NCBI GenBank assembly: GCA_947062675.1
Contig: CAMSQM010000012.1
Span: forward strand, 1 to 64,000
Length of the DNA stretch: 64,000 bases
Direction of reading: 5' to 3'
Source of the DNA: an uncultured Roseburia sp.
Lineage (GTDB): Bacteria; Bacillota; Clostridia; Lachnospirales; Lachnospiraceae
In this document: positions 19,955-28,039 of the stretch, one piece after another
How positions within the stretch are numbered: position 1 is the stretch's first letter
How the letters are laid out: each line of letters begins with the position of its first letter
The notes under the pieces: model-generated
Told to the model about the DNA's origin: nothing
What the model saw: the letters and a program-made list of their open reading frames with translations, nothing else
Database searches by the model: none
Translations under genes and position numbers: made by a program

Positions 19955-20905
19955 TTACTTCTCCTCTGTCGCCTGTTCAAACTTCTGATGCTCCCCCGCC
20001 ACATAAGTCAGGTTCCGCTCGTACATGCTGCCCAGCGAATAACTGTCCCGGTAGACGCCTCCCGTATCCCCGTTGACGGATATCTGAACTTTGCTGATGG
20101 TCGGCAGCTCCGTCAGCGAGTTCACAATAGAATATATCACGACTGCCTCATTTACTTTATAATCCTGATTCCGGAATGCCTCGTCCAGGCTGACATAACA
20201 GACGCCCTCCACCACGGACACCGTGACAAGACGGGTACCCTCCGGGATCGCCGATCTCACCCCCGCAGTCTCCGGTCCCTCCAGAAGATGCTCCAGAATC
20301 AGCTTCTCCAGGGATATATTGCTGCTGTAATATACGTCTTCCCGCACTTCGCGCACCAGCCCGTCCCCGTTCTCATTTGCAAAATAGAGCGTGAGGGATG
20401 TATTCTGGATGGAATTGATCTGCTCTCCCGGATTTTCAATAAAACTATCCTGGGTCAGGCTGCCGACGATGCTGCCCTTCGCATCCGTCAGCGGCGCATC
20501 CCCCACATAAAAGGACAGACACTCCACGCCCTTAATCTGTGTCATTGTCCGCACCACCGCAGCGCGGCAGAGCACTTCCTCGACCGCGCTCATATTGCTG
20601 TAATCCGAATCAAACTGCAGCGTTAAGAGTACCCCGTCCAGGGAGTACCCCGTCACCTCGACATCCCCGGGGATCGGTTTGCGGTATTCCACATTATCCG
20701 AATCAGAACAGAGCACTGCCAGAAACTCCCGTATCAGCCCGTCCGTGTCGGAGGCTTCCGGCTCGTAGGGCACTTTCACAATCCGGCTCTTCTCCTTGTT
20801 CAGATATTCAATATGATACTCCCCCTCCACGATCTCATCCCCGCATCCCGAAACGGGCAGGCTCAAAAAGACCAGTATCAGGAGAGCCACTGCCGCTTTC
20901 CTCAC
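19955..20905 (-). CDS. GerMN-domain lipoprotein
   Basis: 316-aa predicted lipoprotein (signal peptide ending in lipobox LPVSGC) with two GerMN-type repeats at about residues 65-140 and 170-280. In Bacillus, GerM is a sporulation/germination lipoprotein; in the Clostridia, GerMN proteins also occur in vegetative signalling operons. Here it overlaps the histidine kinase by 4 bp (ATGA) and abuts comEC, so it is translationally coupled to both and may be a partner or ligand-binding accessory of the kinase (inference; the LpqB/MtrB pairing in Actinobacteria is a comparable layout). Confidence 0.88.
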   Translation of the reverse strand: MRKAAVALLILVFLSLPVSGCGDEIVEGEYHIEYLNKEKSRIVKVPYEPEASDTDGLIREFLAVLCSDSDNVEYRKPIPGDVEVTGYSLDGVLLTLQFDSDYSNMSAVEEVLCRAAVVRTMTQIKGVECLSFYVGDAPLTDAKGSIVGSLTQDSFIENPGEQINSIQNTSLTLYFANENGDGLVREVREDVYYSSNISLEKLILEHLLEGPETAGVRSAIPEGTRLVTVSVVEGVCYVSLDEAFRNQDYKVNEAVVIYSIVNSLTELPTISKVQISVNGDTGGVYRDSYSLGSMYERNLTYVAGEHQKFEQATEEK

Positions 20906-22362
20906 ATTTCCTTCCTTTCCGTTAATAGTTTAATATATTTAAGGGGAATTCGGACGTTGAAAATCGTCCCTTCGCCCTCCGTGCTAAACACCTTAATCGC
21001 CCCCCGGTGCATCAGAATCGCATTTCTGGTGATCGCCAGGCCGAGCCCCGTTCCTCCGATCTCCCTGGAGTGGGATTTGTCCACGCGGTAAAACCGCTCA
21101 TAGATATGCTCCAGGGCGTCTTCCGGAATTCCCATTCCGGAATCTTCCACCTTCAGATAAAAGTACTGGTGATCCGCATTCAGGGAAACATGCACCCAGC
21201 CTCCCTCACGGTTGTATTTGATTCCGTTCTCAACCAGATTGGAAACCGCCAGCGTGAGCTTCACCTCATCCACATCGGCGCTTACCGGCCTGAAACTCTC
21301 CAGCACCAGCTCTACATTCTGCTTTTCCGCGATCGGTTTTAACCTCTTTAAAATAGATTCCAGGAGCTCGTTGATATTGACGCTGGAAATATTTAAATCC
21401 CCGGCCGACTTATCCATTTTCACCAGGGAGAGAAGATCATTGATAATCTTTGTCTCGCGGTCAATTTCATTTCCAATGTCAGCCATAAACTCCTTGTAAA
21501 GTTCGACCGGCGCGTCCCCCATACTGTTGATGGAATCTGCAAGCACCTTCATGGAAGTCAGCGGGGTTTTCAGCTCATGGGAGACATTCGAGACAAACTC
21601 CTGCCTGGAATCGTCGAGCACCTTCATGCGGCCGAGCATTCCGTTAAATTTCTCACAGATCTCTATCGTCTCCGTGTAGTCGCTGATATCCAGCACATCT
21701 TCGCCATATCCCGTCTGGATCTCCTCAATGGATGCGGACATCCGCTCAAACGGCTTCATCAGCTGCAGCGCGACAATCGACCCGATCAGAATCACAGAGA
21801 ACACGGACACCAGCTCAAGTACCAGCGTATTGCGCGAAAGGTACTCCGCATTCAGATTAATACTGTCCGTGGACACGCTGATCAGAATCACACCCGCAAC
21901 CTTCTGATACTCCGGCTCATCATTTGCAATAATCAGCGGCATGGTCAGCTCAATGTAGCGGTTCTCCGAATCAAATTTGGTAATATCCTCCCCGCAGAAA
22001 CTTTTGATCACTTCCTCGGAGATAATCATTTTCCCCTCGTCGAGCTCATAGGTGTCTTTTACAATGTAAAATCCCTCGTCAATCACCATCACCCGCCCGT
22101 CATAGATCGTGGAGAGCTGCTCTAACTGGGCGTCTATGATAGCCGTATCCTCACTATTGAGATAATCGCTGGAAATAATCTGATTCGCCAGGATCTTAGC
22201 CTGACTTAAAATCTCGCTGGTCCGGATGGAAACTGCACGGTTCCCGTAAGAATCGAGCATCCCGATCCGAAGCAGGATGCCCGGTATGATTCCGATCAGA
22301 GTACACAAAAGCAGCAGGCGGAACCGCAGACTTTTGATAAAATCACGTATTTTTTTTGACAT
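20902..22362 (-). CDS. Two-component sensor histidine kinase
   Basis: 486-aa membrane kinase: TM1 at about residues 12-33, an extracellular sensing segment of about 135 residues, TM2 at about 180-200, HAMP at about 200-255, HisKA with SHELKTPLTS (His near 262) and HATPase with SNLVENGIKYN, VEDSGMGIP, ERFYRVDKSHSR and GGTGLGLAI. It overlaps the GerMN gene by 4 bp and follows the response regulator by 12 bp, which identifies the cognate pair. No PAS domain, so it differs from typical WalK. Signal unknown. Confidence 0.94.
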   Translation of the reverse strand: MSKKIRDFIKSLRFRLLLLCTLIGIIPGILLRIGMLDSYGNRAVSIRTSEILSQAKILANQIISSDYLNSEDTAIIDAQLEQLSTIYDGRVMVIDEGFYIVKDTYELDEGKMIISEEVIKSFCGEDITKFDSENRYIELTMPLIIANDEPEYQKVAGVILISVSTDSINLNAEYLSRNTLVLELVSVFSVILIGSIVALQLMKPFERMSASIEEIQTGYGEDVLDISDYTETIEICEKFNGMLGRMKVLDDSRQEFVSNVSHELKTPLTSMKVLADSINSMGDAPVELYKEFMADIGNEIDRETKIINDLLSLVKMDKSAGDLNISSVNINELLESILKRLKPIAEKQNVELVLESFRPVSADVDEVKLTLAVSNLVENGIKYNREGGWVHVSLNADHQYFYLKVEDSGMGIPEDALEHIYERFYRVDKSHSREIGGTGLGLAITRNAILMHRGAIKVFSTEGEGTIFNVRIPLKYIKLLTERKEM

Positions 22363-22374
22363 TGCGGCCCCTTA

Positions 22375-23067
22375 TCAGTTCTGTGCGTAGTAGTAGCCCA
22401 CGCCCCATTTGGTGTGAACATACTTCGGCTCACTCGGGTTTGCCTCAATCTTTTCCCGAAGGCGGCGCACATGCACATCCACCGTCCGCACATCGCCGGG
22501 ATATTCATATCCCCAGACCAGATTCAGAAGGTTCTCACGGCCATAGACTTTGTTGGGATTGTTGACAAGAAGCTCAAGCAGGTCAAATTCTTTCGCCGTC
22601 AGATTGACCTCGCGTCCCAGAATAAAGAGACGTCTGCTCTCGCAGTCCAGCTTCAGATCGCCCGCCTTCACAACCTTTGTCTCCTCCTTCTTCGGCTGCC
22701 GCGCTGACGTCCTGCGCATAATCGCCTTGATCCGCGCCTTCACCTCAAGAATATTAAATGGCTTGGTAATATAGTCATCCGCCCCGTACTCCAGACCCAG
22801 AATCTTATCCATATCATCGCCCTTTGCCGTCAGCATCACGATGGGCATACTCGAAAACTCCCGGATCTGCTGGCACACCGCAAAACCGTCCATTTTGGGC
22901 AGCATAATATCCAGAAGAATCATATCATATGTGTTCTGCATCGCCAGTTTTAGCGCTTCCTCCCCGTCGTACGCACAGTCCACCTCCATGCCGTCCTGTT
23001 CCAGGCTGAAACGAATCCCTTTTACAATTAACTTTTCATCATCTACCACAAGAACCTTCTTCGCCAT
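22375..23067 (-). CDS. OmpR/PhoB-family response regulator
   Basis: 230-aa regulator: receiver domain with acidic pair VVDDEK, phosphoacceptor Asp53 (LLDIMLP), the switch Thr in MLTAKG and the Lys in YITKPF, then a winged-helix DNA-binding domain (LTAKEFDLLELLVNNPNKV, DVHVRRLREKIE). The ATG at 23067 has AAAGGTGAA upstream; a GTG two codons earlier overlaps the comEA stop. Partner of the kinase directly downstream. Its position between comEA and comEC suggests it could act on this operon, but no binding site can be defined. Confidence 0.95.
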   Translation of the reverse strand: MAKKVLVVDDEKLIVKGIRFSLEQDGMEVDCAYDGEEALKLAMQNTYDMILLDIMLPKMDGFAVCQQIREFSSMPIVMLTAKGDDMDKILGLEYGADDYITKPFNILEVKARIKAIMRRTSARQPKKEETKVVKAGDLKLDCESRRLFILGREVNLTAKEFDLLELLVNNPNKVYGRENLLNLVWGYEYPGDVRTVDVHVRRLREKIEANPSEPKYVHTKWGVGYYYAQN

Positions 23068-23069
23068 CT

Positions 23070-23759
23070 TCACTTCACCTTTATATAATCTCTGATGCGG
23101 TTATATACGCCATTTTTGATGCCGTCCACCTGCATGATCTCCTCCACGGAAGAAAATCCGCCGTGTTCCCCGCGGTAGGCTGCAATGCGCTCCGCCTTCG
23201 TCCTCCCGATCCCCGGAAGCTCCATCAGCTCTGCGACCGATGCCTGATTCAGGTCAAGACGCCCGTCGGCGCTCTCCGGCCCCGGAAGGCCTTCCGGAAA
23301 GACGTCCGCAGCACTTCCCTGCTCCCCGGCTCCGGAAGTGTTCCCATAGCCCGCGGATACCCGCTGTGCCGTTTCCTCCCGGGTGGGGATCCGGACCATC
23401 TGTCCGTCCGCCACACACTCCGCCTGATTCACGGAGTCCGCTCCGGCATCCCCGGTCAGTCCACCGGCCATGGCAACCGCCTCAAATATCCGGCTGCCGG
23501 CCTCAAGCTGATAAACGCCGGGACGTTCGACTGCGCCGCAGACGTACACATAATATACTGTGTCCTCCTTTGCTTTGGACGCTTCACCGTCCGCAGCAGT
23601 CCGCCCGGACTCTTCGGCCTCAGAAGTCCCCGCTTCCTGCACGCCACCCCCCGGAGCTTCTGTTTCCCGCTCCAGATATACTGTATGATCCACCCCGCAC
23701 CCCTGAAAAAACATTCCCAGCAGCAGCGGAAGCAGAATCATTGTTATCATCTGCTTCAT
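23070..23759 (-). CDS. comEA: ComEA-like DNA receptor with SLBB and helix-hairpin-helix domains
   Basis: 229-aa exported protein. A hydrophobic N-terminus ends in FFQGCG, a lipobox-like site instead of the usual long ComEA anchor helix. A Gly/Glu/Ala-rich linker follows, then an SLBB beta-grasp domain (VYVCGAVERPGVYQLEAG) and a C-terminal pair of helix-hairpin-helix motifs (LMELPGIGRTKAERIAAYR) that bind double-stranded DNA. The ATG at 23759 is preferred over the ATG two codons upstream because GAAGGAGA then lies at the right distance. First gene of the five-gene operon. Confidence 0.92.
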   Translation of the reverse strand: MKQMITMILLPLLLGMFFQGCGVDHTVYLERETEAPGGGVQEAGTSEAEESGRTAADGEASKAKEDTVYYVYVCGAVERPGVYQLEAGSRIFEAVAMAGGLTGDAGADSVNQAECVADGQMVRIPTREETAQRVSAGYGNTSGAGEQGSAADVFPEGLPGPESADGRLDLNQASVAELMELPGIGRTKAERIAAYRGEHGGFSSVEEIMQVDGIKNGVYNRIRDYIKVK

Positions 23760-23837
23760 AAGCATTCTCCTTCTCTATTCTTTCCGTTTTTCCTGATGTT
23801 ACCCGGAAATGAAGGAGTCCTCAATGCCCGTGCATCT

Positions 23838-23866
23838 ATTTTAACGAAAACCAGGGGGGATGACAA
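23838..23866 (-). promoter_or_regulatory. comEA operon promoter
   Basis: Minus-strand -35 TTGTCA (23866-23861), 17-bp spacer, -10 TAAAAT (23843-23838), about 80 bp upstream of the comEA start. A perfect 16-bp palindrome TCAAAAATATTTTTGA lies just upstream at 23874-23889, within reach of the -35, and could be an operator. Confidence 0.7.
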
Positions 23867-23919
23867 GGGCTATTCAAAAATATTTTTGATCTGTGAAAAA
23901 TGACTCTGTTTCTTCTATA

Positions 23920-25350
23920 TTATAATAGTTCTTTCAGTATCTGTTTCACCAGCCCCGGATTCGCCTTCCCGCCCGTCGCGCGCATCGTCTGGCCGACGAG
24001 GAAACCGATCGCTTTCTCTTTTCCCCCGCGGTAGTCCGCCACAGACTGCGGATTGTCTTTTATCACCTGTTCCACAGCTCCGCGCAGAGCGGCCTCATCG
24101 CTGACGGTCCCAAGGCCCCTTTCCTCCACATACTGTCCCGGATCGCAGTCATTCCGGAAAATCTGCTCAAACACTTCCTTCGCGACCGTGTTGGTGATCG
24201 CGCCGGAATCTGCGAGATCAACCAGTTTTGCCAGGCTGGCCGGGGAAAACCGGATTTCGTCCGGCGCCATCCCGTTTTCTTTTAAAAGACGGATCGTCTC
24301 CACCATAATCCAGTTGGAGACTTTCTTGGGTTTGCCGCAGAGCGCCGTCGCGGCCTCAAAGAGATCGGCAAAGCTCTTATCGCCTGTCAGAATCGCTGCG
24401 TCGTACTCCGGCAGCCCGAATTCCTGCTGATAGCGCAGGAATTTTTCCGGCTGCATCTCCGGCTGACGCGCCCTGATGCGCGCGATCCACCCGTCGTCAA
24501 TAACCACCGGCACCAGATCCGGCTCCGGAAAATAGCGGTAATCCTGCGCGTCCTCCTTCGAGCGCATCGCATAGGAATACTCCTTGTTATCGTCCCAGCG
24601 ACGCGTCTCCTGAACCACCTTTTTTCCCGCTTCAAGCAGTTCGATCTGGCGTGCGCGCTCGGCTGCAACTGCCCTGGCGATCGCCTTAAAAGAGTTGAGG
24701 TTCTTCATCTCGGTTCTGGTTCCGAACTGCTCCGCTCCCTTCTCGCGGACGGAGAGATTGACATCGGCGCGCATCGAACCCTCATTGAGTTTACAGTCGG
24801 AGGCTCCCAGATACTGGATAATCAGACGCAGTTTTTCCAGATAGGCGATCACTTCCTCCGCGGAGCGCATATCCGGCTCCGACACGATCTCAATCAGCGG
24901 CACGCCGGAGCGGTTGTAATCGACGACAGACACATCCTCCCACTCGTCATGCACCAGTTTTCCGGCGTCCTCCTCCATGTGGATTTCATGGATTCCGATC
25001 ATTTTCTTCCCCGCCTCCGTCTCTATCTCCACACCGCCATCGCGGCAGACCGGCAGGTAGAGCTGGGAGATCTGGTAATTCTGCGGATTATCCGGATAAA
25101 AATAGTTCTTGCGGTCAAATCTGCAGCGCTGTGTAATCTTACAGTTCGTGGCAAGTCCCACCGCGACCGCATACTCGACCACCTGCCTGTTGAGCACAGG
25201 GAGCGCCCCCGGCATCCCCGTACAGACCGGACAGGTATGGCTGTTCACCGCCCCGCCAAACGCGGTGGAACATCCGCAGAATATTTTTGTTTTCGTCGCC
25301 AGCTCGACGTGGACCTCAAGTCCGATCACTGTCTCGTATACTTTACTCAT
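23920..25350 (-). CDS. gatB: Asp-tRNA(Asn)/Glu-tRNA(Gln) amidotransferase subunit B
   Basis: GatB (476 aa) activates the misacylated Asp or Glu and channels ammonia from GatA. The N-terminal cradle has ETVIGLEVHVEL and the zinc-binding set CGCSTAF...CPVC; the C-terminal YqeY-like tail domain ends VGQTMRATGGKANPGLVKQIL, which contacts the tRNA. The ATG at 25350 overlaps the gatA stop by 8 bp and has GAGGG upstream. Last gene of the T-box operon. Confidence 0.97.
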   Translation of the reverse strand: MSKVYETVIGLEVHVELATKTKIFCGCSTAFGGAVNSHTCPVCTGMPGALPVLNRQVVEYAVAVGLATNCKITQRCRFDRKNYFYPDNPQNYQISQLYLPVCRDGGVEIETEAGKKMIGIHEIHMEEDAGKLVHDEWEDVSVVDYNRSGVPLIEIVSEPDMRSAEEVIAYLEKLRLIIQYLGASDCKLNEGSMRADVNLSVREKGAEQFGTRTEMKNLNSFKAIARAVAAERARQIELLEAGKKVVQETRRWDDNKEYSYAMRSKEDAQDYRYFPEPDLVPVVIDDGWIARIRARQPEMQPEKFLRYQQEFGLPEYDAAILTGDKSFADLFEAATALCGKPKKVSNWIMVETIRLLKENGMAPDEIRFSPASLAKLVDLADSGAITNTVAKEVFEQIFRNDCDPGQYVEERGLGTVSDEAALRGAVEQVIKDNPQSVADYRGGKEKAIGFLVGQTMRATGGKANPGLVKQILKELL

Positions 25351-26839
25351 CTTTTCCCTCTTTCCCGCATGCCGCTGCAGCGTCCGGACACTCCGTGTAC
25401 CCGCATTTTCCGGTCTGCTCCAGCGCATATGCCGCCCGTATGATCTTTTTTTCCTGAAAGCAGTCCCCGATCAGCTGCAGGCCGACCGGAAGTCCGCTTT
25501 TATCTCTCCCGCAGGGCAGGGAAATGCCCGGGAGACCGGCAAGGTTCACGGAGACCGTATAGATATCCCCCAGATACATTTTCAGCGGATCGCTTAAGGA
25601 CCGGCCGAGTTCCGGCGCGGTCGTCGGAGCCGTCGGCCCCAGAATCATATCATACTTCTCAAAAGCCCTGTCAAAGGACTGTTTTATCAGCGCCTTCGTG
25701 CGGAGTGCCCTCAGATAATAAGCGTCATAATATCCACTGCTCAGCACAAAGGATCCCAGCAGAATGCGGCGTTTCGCCTCCGGCCCGAATCCTTCCGAGC
25801 GCGTTTTTCTGTACATGGCGGCGAGATCCTCATAATGATCCGTGCGGTAACCATATTTGACGCCGTCATAGCGCGCCAGATTGGATCCTGCCTCCGCACA
25901 GGCGATCACATAGTAAGCCGGAATCGCATATCCGGTCAGGCCCAGCTCAAATTCCTCCACAACCGCCCCGCATCTCTCCAGCTCTTTTGCAGCGGAAATC
26001 ACCGCGTCCCGCACATCCTCCTCCAGCCCTTCCCCGAAATAATCCGCCGGAATGCCGATGCGCATTCCCCTGACATCCCCAGTCAGCGCCTCCGTAAACC
26101 GGCAGTCTTCCCTCCGGAGTGAAGTGGAATCCTTCGGGTCCTCAGAGGCGAGTATCTCCAGGATCGCAGCACAGTCCGGCACGTCCTTTGCAACGGGCCC
26201 GATCTGATCCAGCGACGACGCATAGGCGATCAGCCCGTAGCGCGAGACGGTGCCGTAGGTCGGCTTCATGCCGGTCACGCCGCAGAACGCGCTGGGCTGG
26301 CGGATGGAACCGCCCGTGTCGGACCCCAGCGCAAAACTGCATTCCCGCGCTGCCACGGCGGCGCAGGAACCGCCCGATGATCCCCCCGGCACATGCGCGG
26401 TATTCCATGGGTTTCTGGTCGGGCCGAAAGCCGATGTCTCCGTCGTGCTTCCCATCGCAAATTCATCCATATTTGTCTTTCCGATCACCACGACGCCGGC
26501 TCTCTCCAGATTCAGAACCGCCTGCGCCGTGTAGGACGGAATAAAATTATACAGCATTTTTGAGGAACAGGTGGTGCGCAGCCCCTTTGTGCAGATATTA
26601 TCCTTGACCGCAGCCGGAACTCCCGCAAGCGGGCCCGTAAGCTCTCCTCTGCTGATCCGGCGCTGTACCTCCTCTGCGCGCCTCATTGCGCCCTCCCGGT
26701 CCACCGTCACAAAGCCGTTTATTACCGCGTCTTTTTTTTCTATTGCGGAGAGGGCGGCGGCGACCGCCTCCGCCACTGCAATCTCCCCCGCCCTGATTTT
26801 CCTGCCGAGCTCCAGGGCAGTCAGCTTCATAATCTCCAT
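25343..26839 (-). CDS. gatA: Asp-tRNA(Asn)/Glu-tRNA(Gln) amidotransferase subunit A
   Basis: Amidase-signature enzyme (498 aa) releasing ammonia from glutamine for GatB. The Ser-cisSer-Lys triad is visible: Lys in AAVKDNI, the glycine-rich GGSSGGSCAAVAA and the nucleophile Ser in GSDTGGSIRQPSAF. The ATG at 26839 has GGAGGTG at good spacing. It starts 15 bp after the NUDIX-GatC gene and overlaps gatB. Confidence 0.97.
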   Translation of the reverse strand: MEIMKLTALELGRKIRAGEIAVAEAVAAALSAIEKKDAVINGFVTVDREGAMRRAEEVQRRISRGELTGPLAGVPAAVKDNICTKGLRTTCSSKMLYNFIPSYTAQAVLNLERAGVVVIGKTNMDEFAMGSTTETSAFGPTRNPWNTAHVPGGSSGGSCAAVAARECSFALGSDTGGSIRQPSAFCGVTGMKPTYGTVSRYGLIAYASSLDQIGPVAKDVPDCAAILEILASEDPKDSTSLRREDCRFTEALTGDVRGMRIGIPADYFGEGLEEDVRDAVISAAKELERCGAVVEEFELGLTGYAIPAYYVIACAEAGSNLARYDGVKYGYRTDHYEDLAAMYRKTRSEGFGPEAKRRILLGSFVLSSGYYDAYYLRALRTKALIKQSFDRAFEKYDMILGPTAPTTAPELGRSLSDPLKMYLGDIYTVSVNLAGLPGISLPCGRDKSGLPVGLQLIGDCFQEKKIIRAAYALEQTGKCGYTECPDAAAACGKEGKDE

Positions 26840-26854
26840 AACACACCTCCGTTT

Positions 26855-27820
26855 CTATCCGATCGTCCTTGGGACCTTAAATCCGCCGTCTTTTTTCTCA
26901 GGCGCATTGAAAAGCGCGTCGGCGCTGCCGTCCCCGTTTGTCACGACATCCTCGCGGAACTGATTATTCACCGGAAATATATGACAGGCAGGCTCAACGC
27001 CCTCTGTGTCAAGTTCATTTAATTTATCAATATAATCCAGCATCTCTCCCATATCCTTCCGCGCCTGCTCCTTTTCCTCATCGCTTAATTCCAGATTCGC
27101 CAGAAGGGCGGCGTACTCAGCCATCCCGTCCGATATTACATTTCCGGTGGAACCGGCCGCTCCCGCTGCCCCGCGGACGAAGCGGTTCTCCTTCTCCGGC
27201 ATCCGCCCCAAAGCCCCGGCACTGTCATATGCCCCGCCCTCCCCTTTTGCGGGGCCCTGCAGGAATTCTGCCAGCTTTGCACTCAGCTTGTTATACACCC
27301 TCTCCGTCATCCATGGCTCCGTGACCGCCCCGGCCACGTCTTCAAAAGGCACCCACTTTACACCGCTGTTTTCATCTGGCTTTATGCGAAGCTCCTCCCT
27401 CTCGTCCGCCTCCAGAAGATACGTCACATTCAGATGCACATGGGACGGGACATAGGCCCCTCTTTTCTCATGCCCGTCCACGGTGATGATCTCCACGGAA
27501 AAAATATCTTCCATGAGGGGGCGAAGCCGCTTCACACCTGTTTCCTCCTCCGCCTCCCGCATGGCCACGGAGAGCAGATCACGCTCCCCGTCCGCATGGC
27601 CCCCGGTCCACGACCAGGAATCATATAGATTGTGGTAAATCATCAGAACCTTATCCCTGCTGTGATTCACAATCCAGGAAGACGCCGAAAAGTGAGCGGT
27701 CAGATTCTCCCTCGTAAATATGTCATTTTCACCGTCGAGCAGCGACAGCATCAGCTGCCTGTCTCCTGCTTCCTGTTCATTGTACGGCCGGTAACACTCC
27801 AGCTGTTGTCTCAGATCCAT
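26855..27820 (-). CDS. gatC: NUDIX hydrolase - GatC fusion protein
   Basis: One uninterrupted 321-aa frame with two parts. Residues 1 to about 185 form a NUDIX domain: SWTGGHADGERDLL then REAEEETGV, the metal-binding core of the NUDIX box; the first box Glu is not at its standard spacing, a form I associate with the GGHADG subgroup. A Gly/Ala/Pro-rich linker (about 190-222) leads to a GatC domain from about 225 (LANLELSDEEKEQARKDMGE ... LDYIDKLNELDTEGVEP, ending DGGFKVPRTIG). An internal ATG at 27124-27122 starts the GatC part but lacks a spaced ribosome site, so a fusion is favoured. SD GAGGG precedes ATG 27820. GatC stabilises GatA-GatB; the NUDIX substrate is unknown. Confidence 0.88.
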   Translation of the reverse strand: MDLRQQLECYRPYNEQEAGDRQLMLSLLDGENDIFTRENLTAHFSASSWIVNHSRDKVLMIYHNLYDSWSWTGGHADGERDLLSVAMREAEEETGVKRLRPLMEDIFSVEIITVDGHEKRGAYVPSHVHLNVTYLLEADEREELRIKPDENSGVKWVPFEDVAGAVTEPWMTERVYNKLSAKLAEFLQGPAKGEGGAYDSAGALGRMPEKENRFVRGAAGAAGSTGNVISDGMAEYAALLANLELSDEEKEQARKDMGEMLDYIDKLNELDTEGVEPACHIFPVNNQFREDVVTNGDGSADALFNAPEKKDGGFKVPRTIG

Positions 27821-27871
27821 TTTTCCCTCATTTCTGCACTGCTTTCAGAATACATGGCGGTATTGCCGTCT

Positions 27872-27902
27872 GAGTCTGTGAGCGCAGTGCAGACACAGAC
27901 TC
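27872..27902 (-). other. Inverted repeat in the aspS-gatC spacer
   Basis: Nine-base arms GAGTCTGTG (27872-27880) and CACAGACTC (27894-27902) around a 13-base loop, within the 219-bp spacer between aspS and the NUDIX-gatC gene. No T tract follows on either strand, so it is not a standard terminator; a processing or mRNA-stability element is possible. A 63-codon frame across the spacer looks like noise. Confidence 0.5.
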
Positions 27903-28039
27903 CTGACTAAAAATTCCGGTTTTCGATCTCTTCCGGCAGTTCCGGAACCTCCGGCAGCCCGCCCGGTTCCGGAAAGCAGATATCTCCCGCAAACCATCCC
28001 CCGGCGGCTTCCGCGGCACTCCGCGTCCTTCTGCGGTTC

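Noticed and set aside
26855-27124. Stand-alone gatC starting at the internal ATG
   Set aside because: No spaced Shine-Dalgarno before that ATG, and the upstream NUDIX frame runs through without a stop; the fusion is the simpler reading, though internal initiation is not excluded.
27828-28019. 63-codon frame in the aspS-gatC spacer
   Set aside because: Arg/Pro-rich shadow-like sequence, no good ribosome site and no recognisable family.
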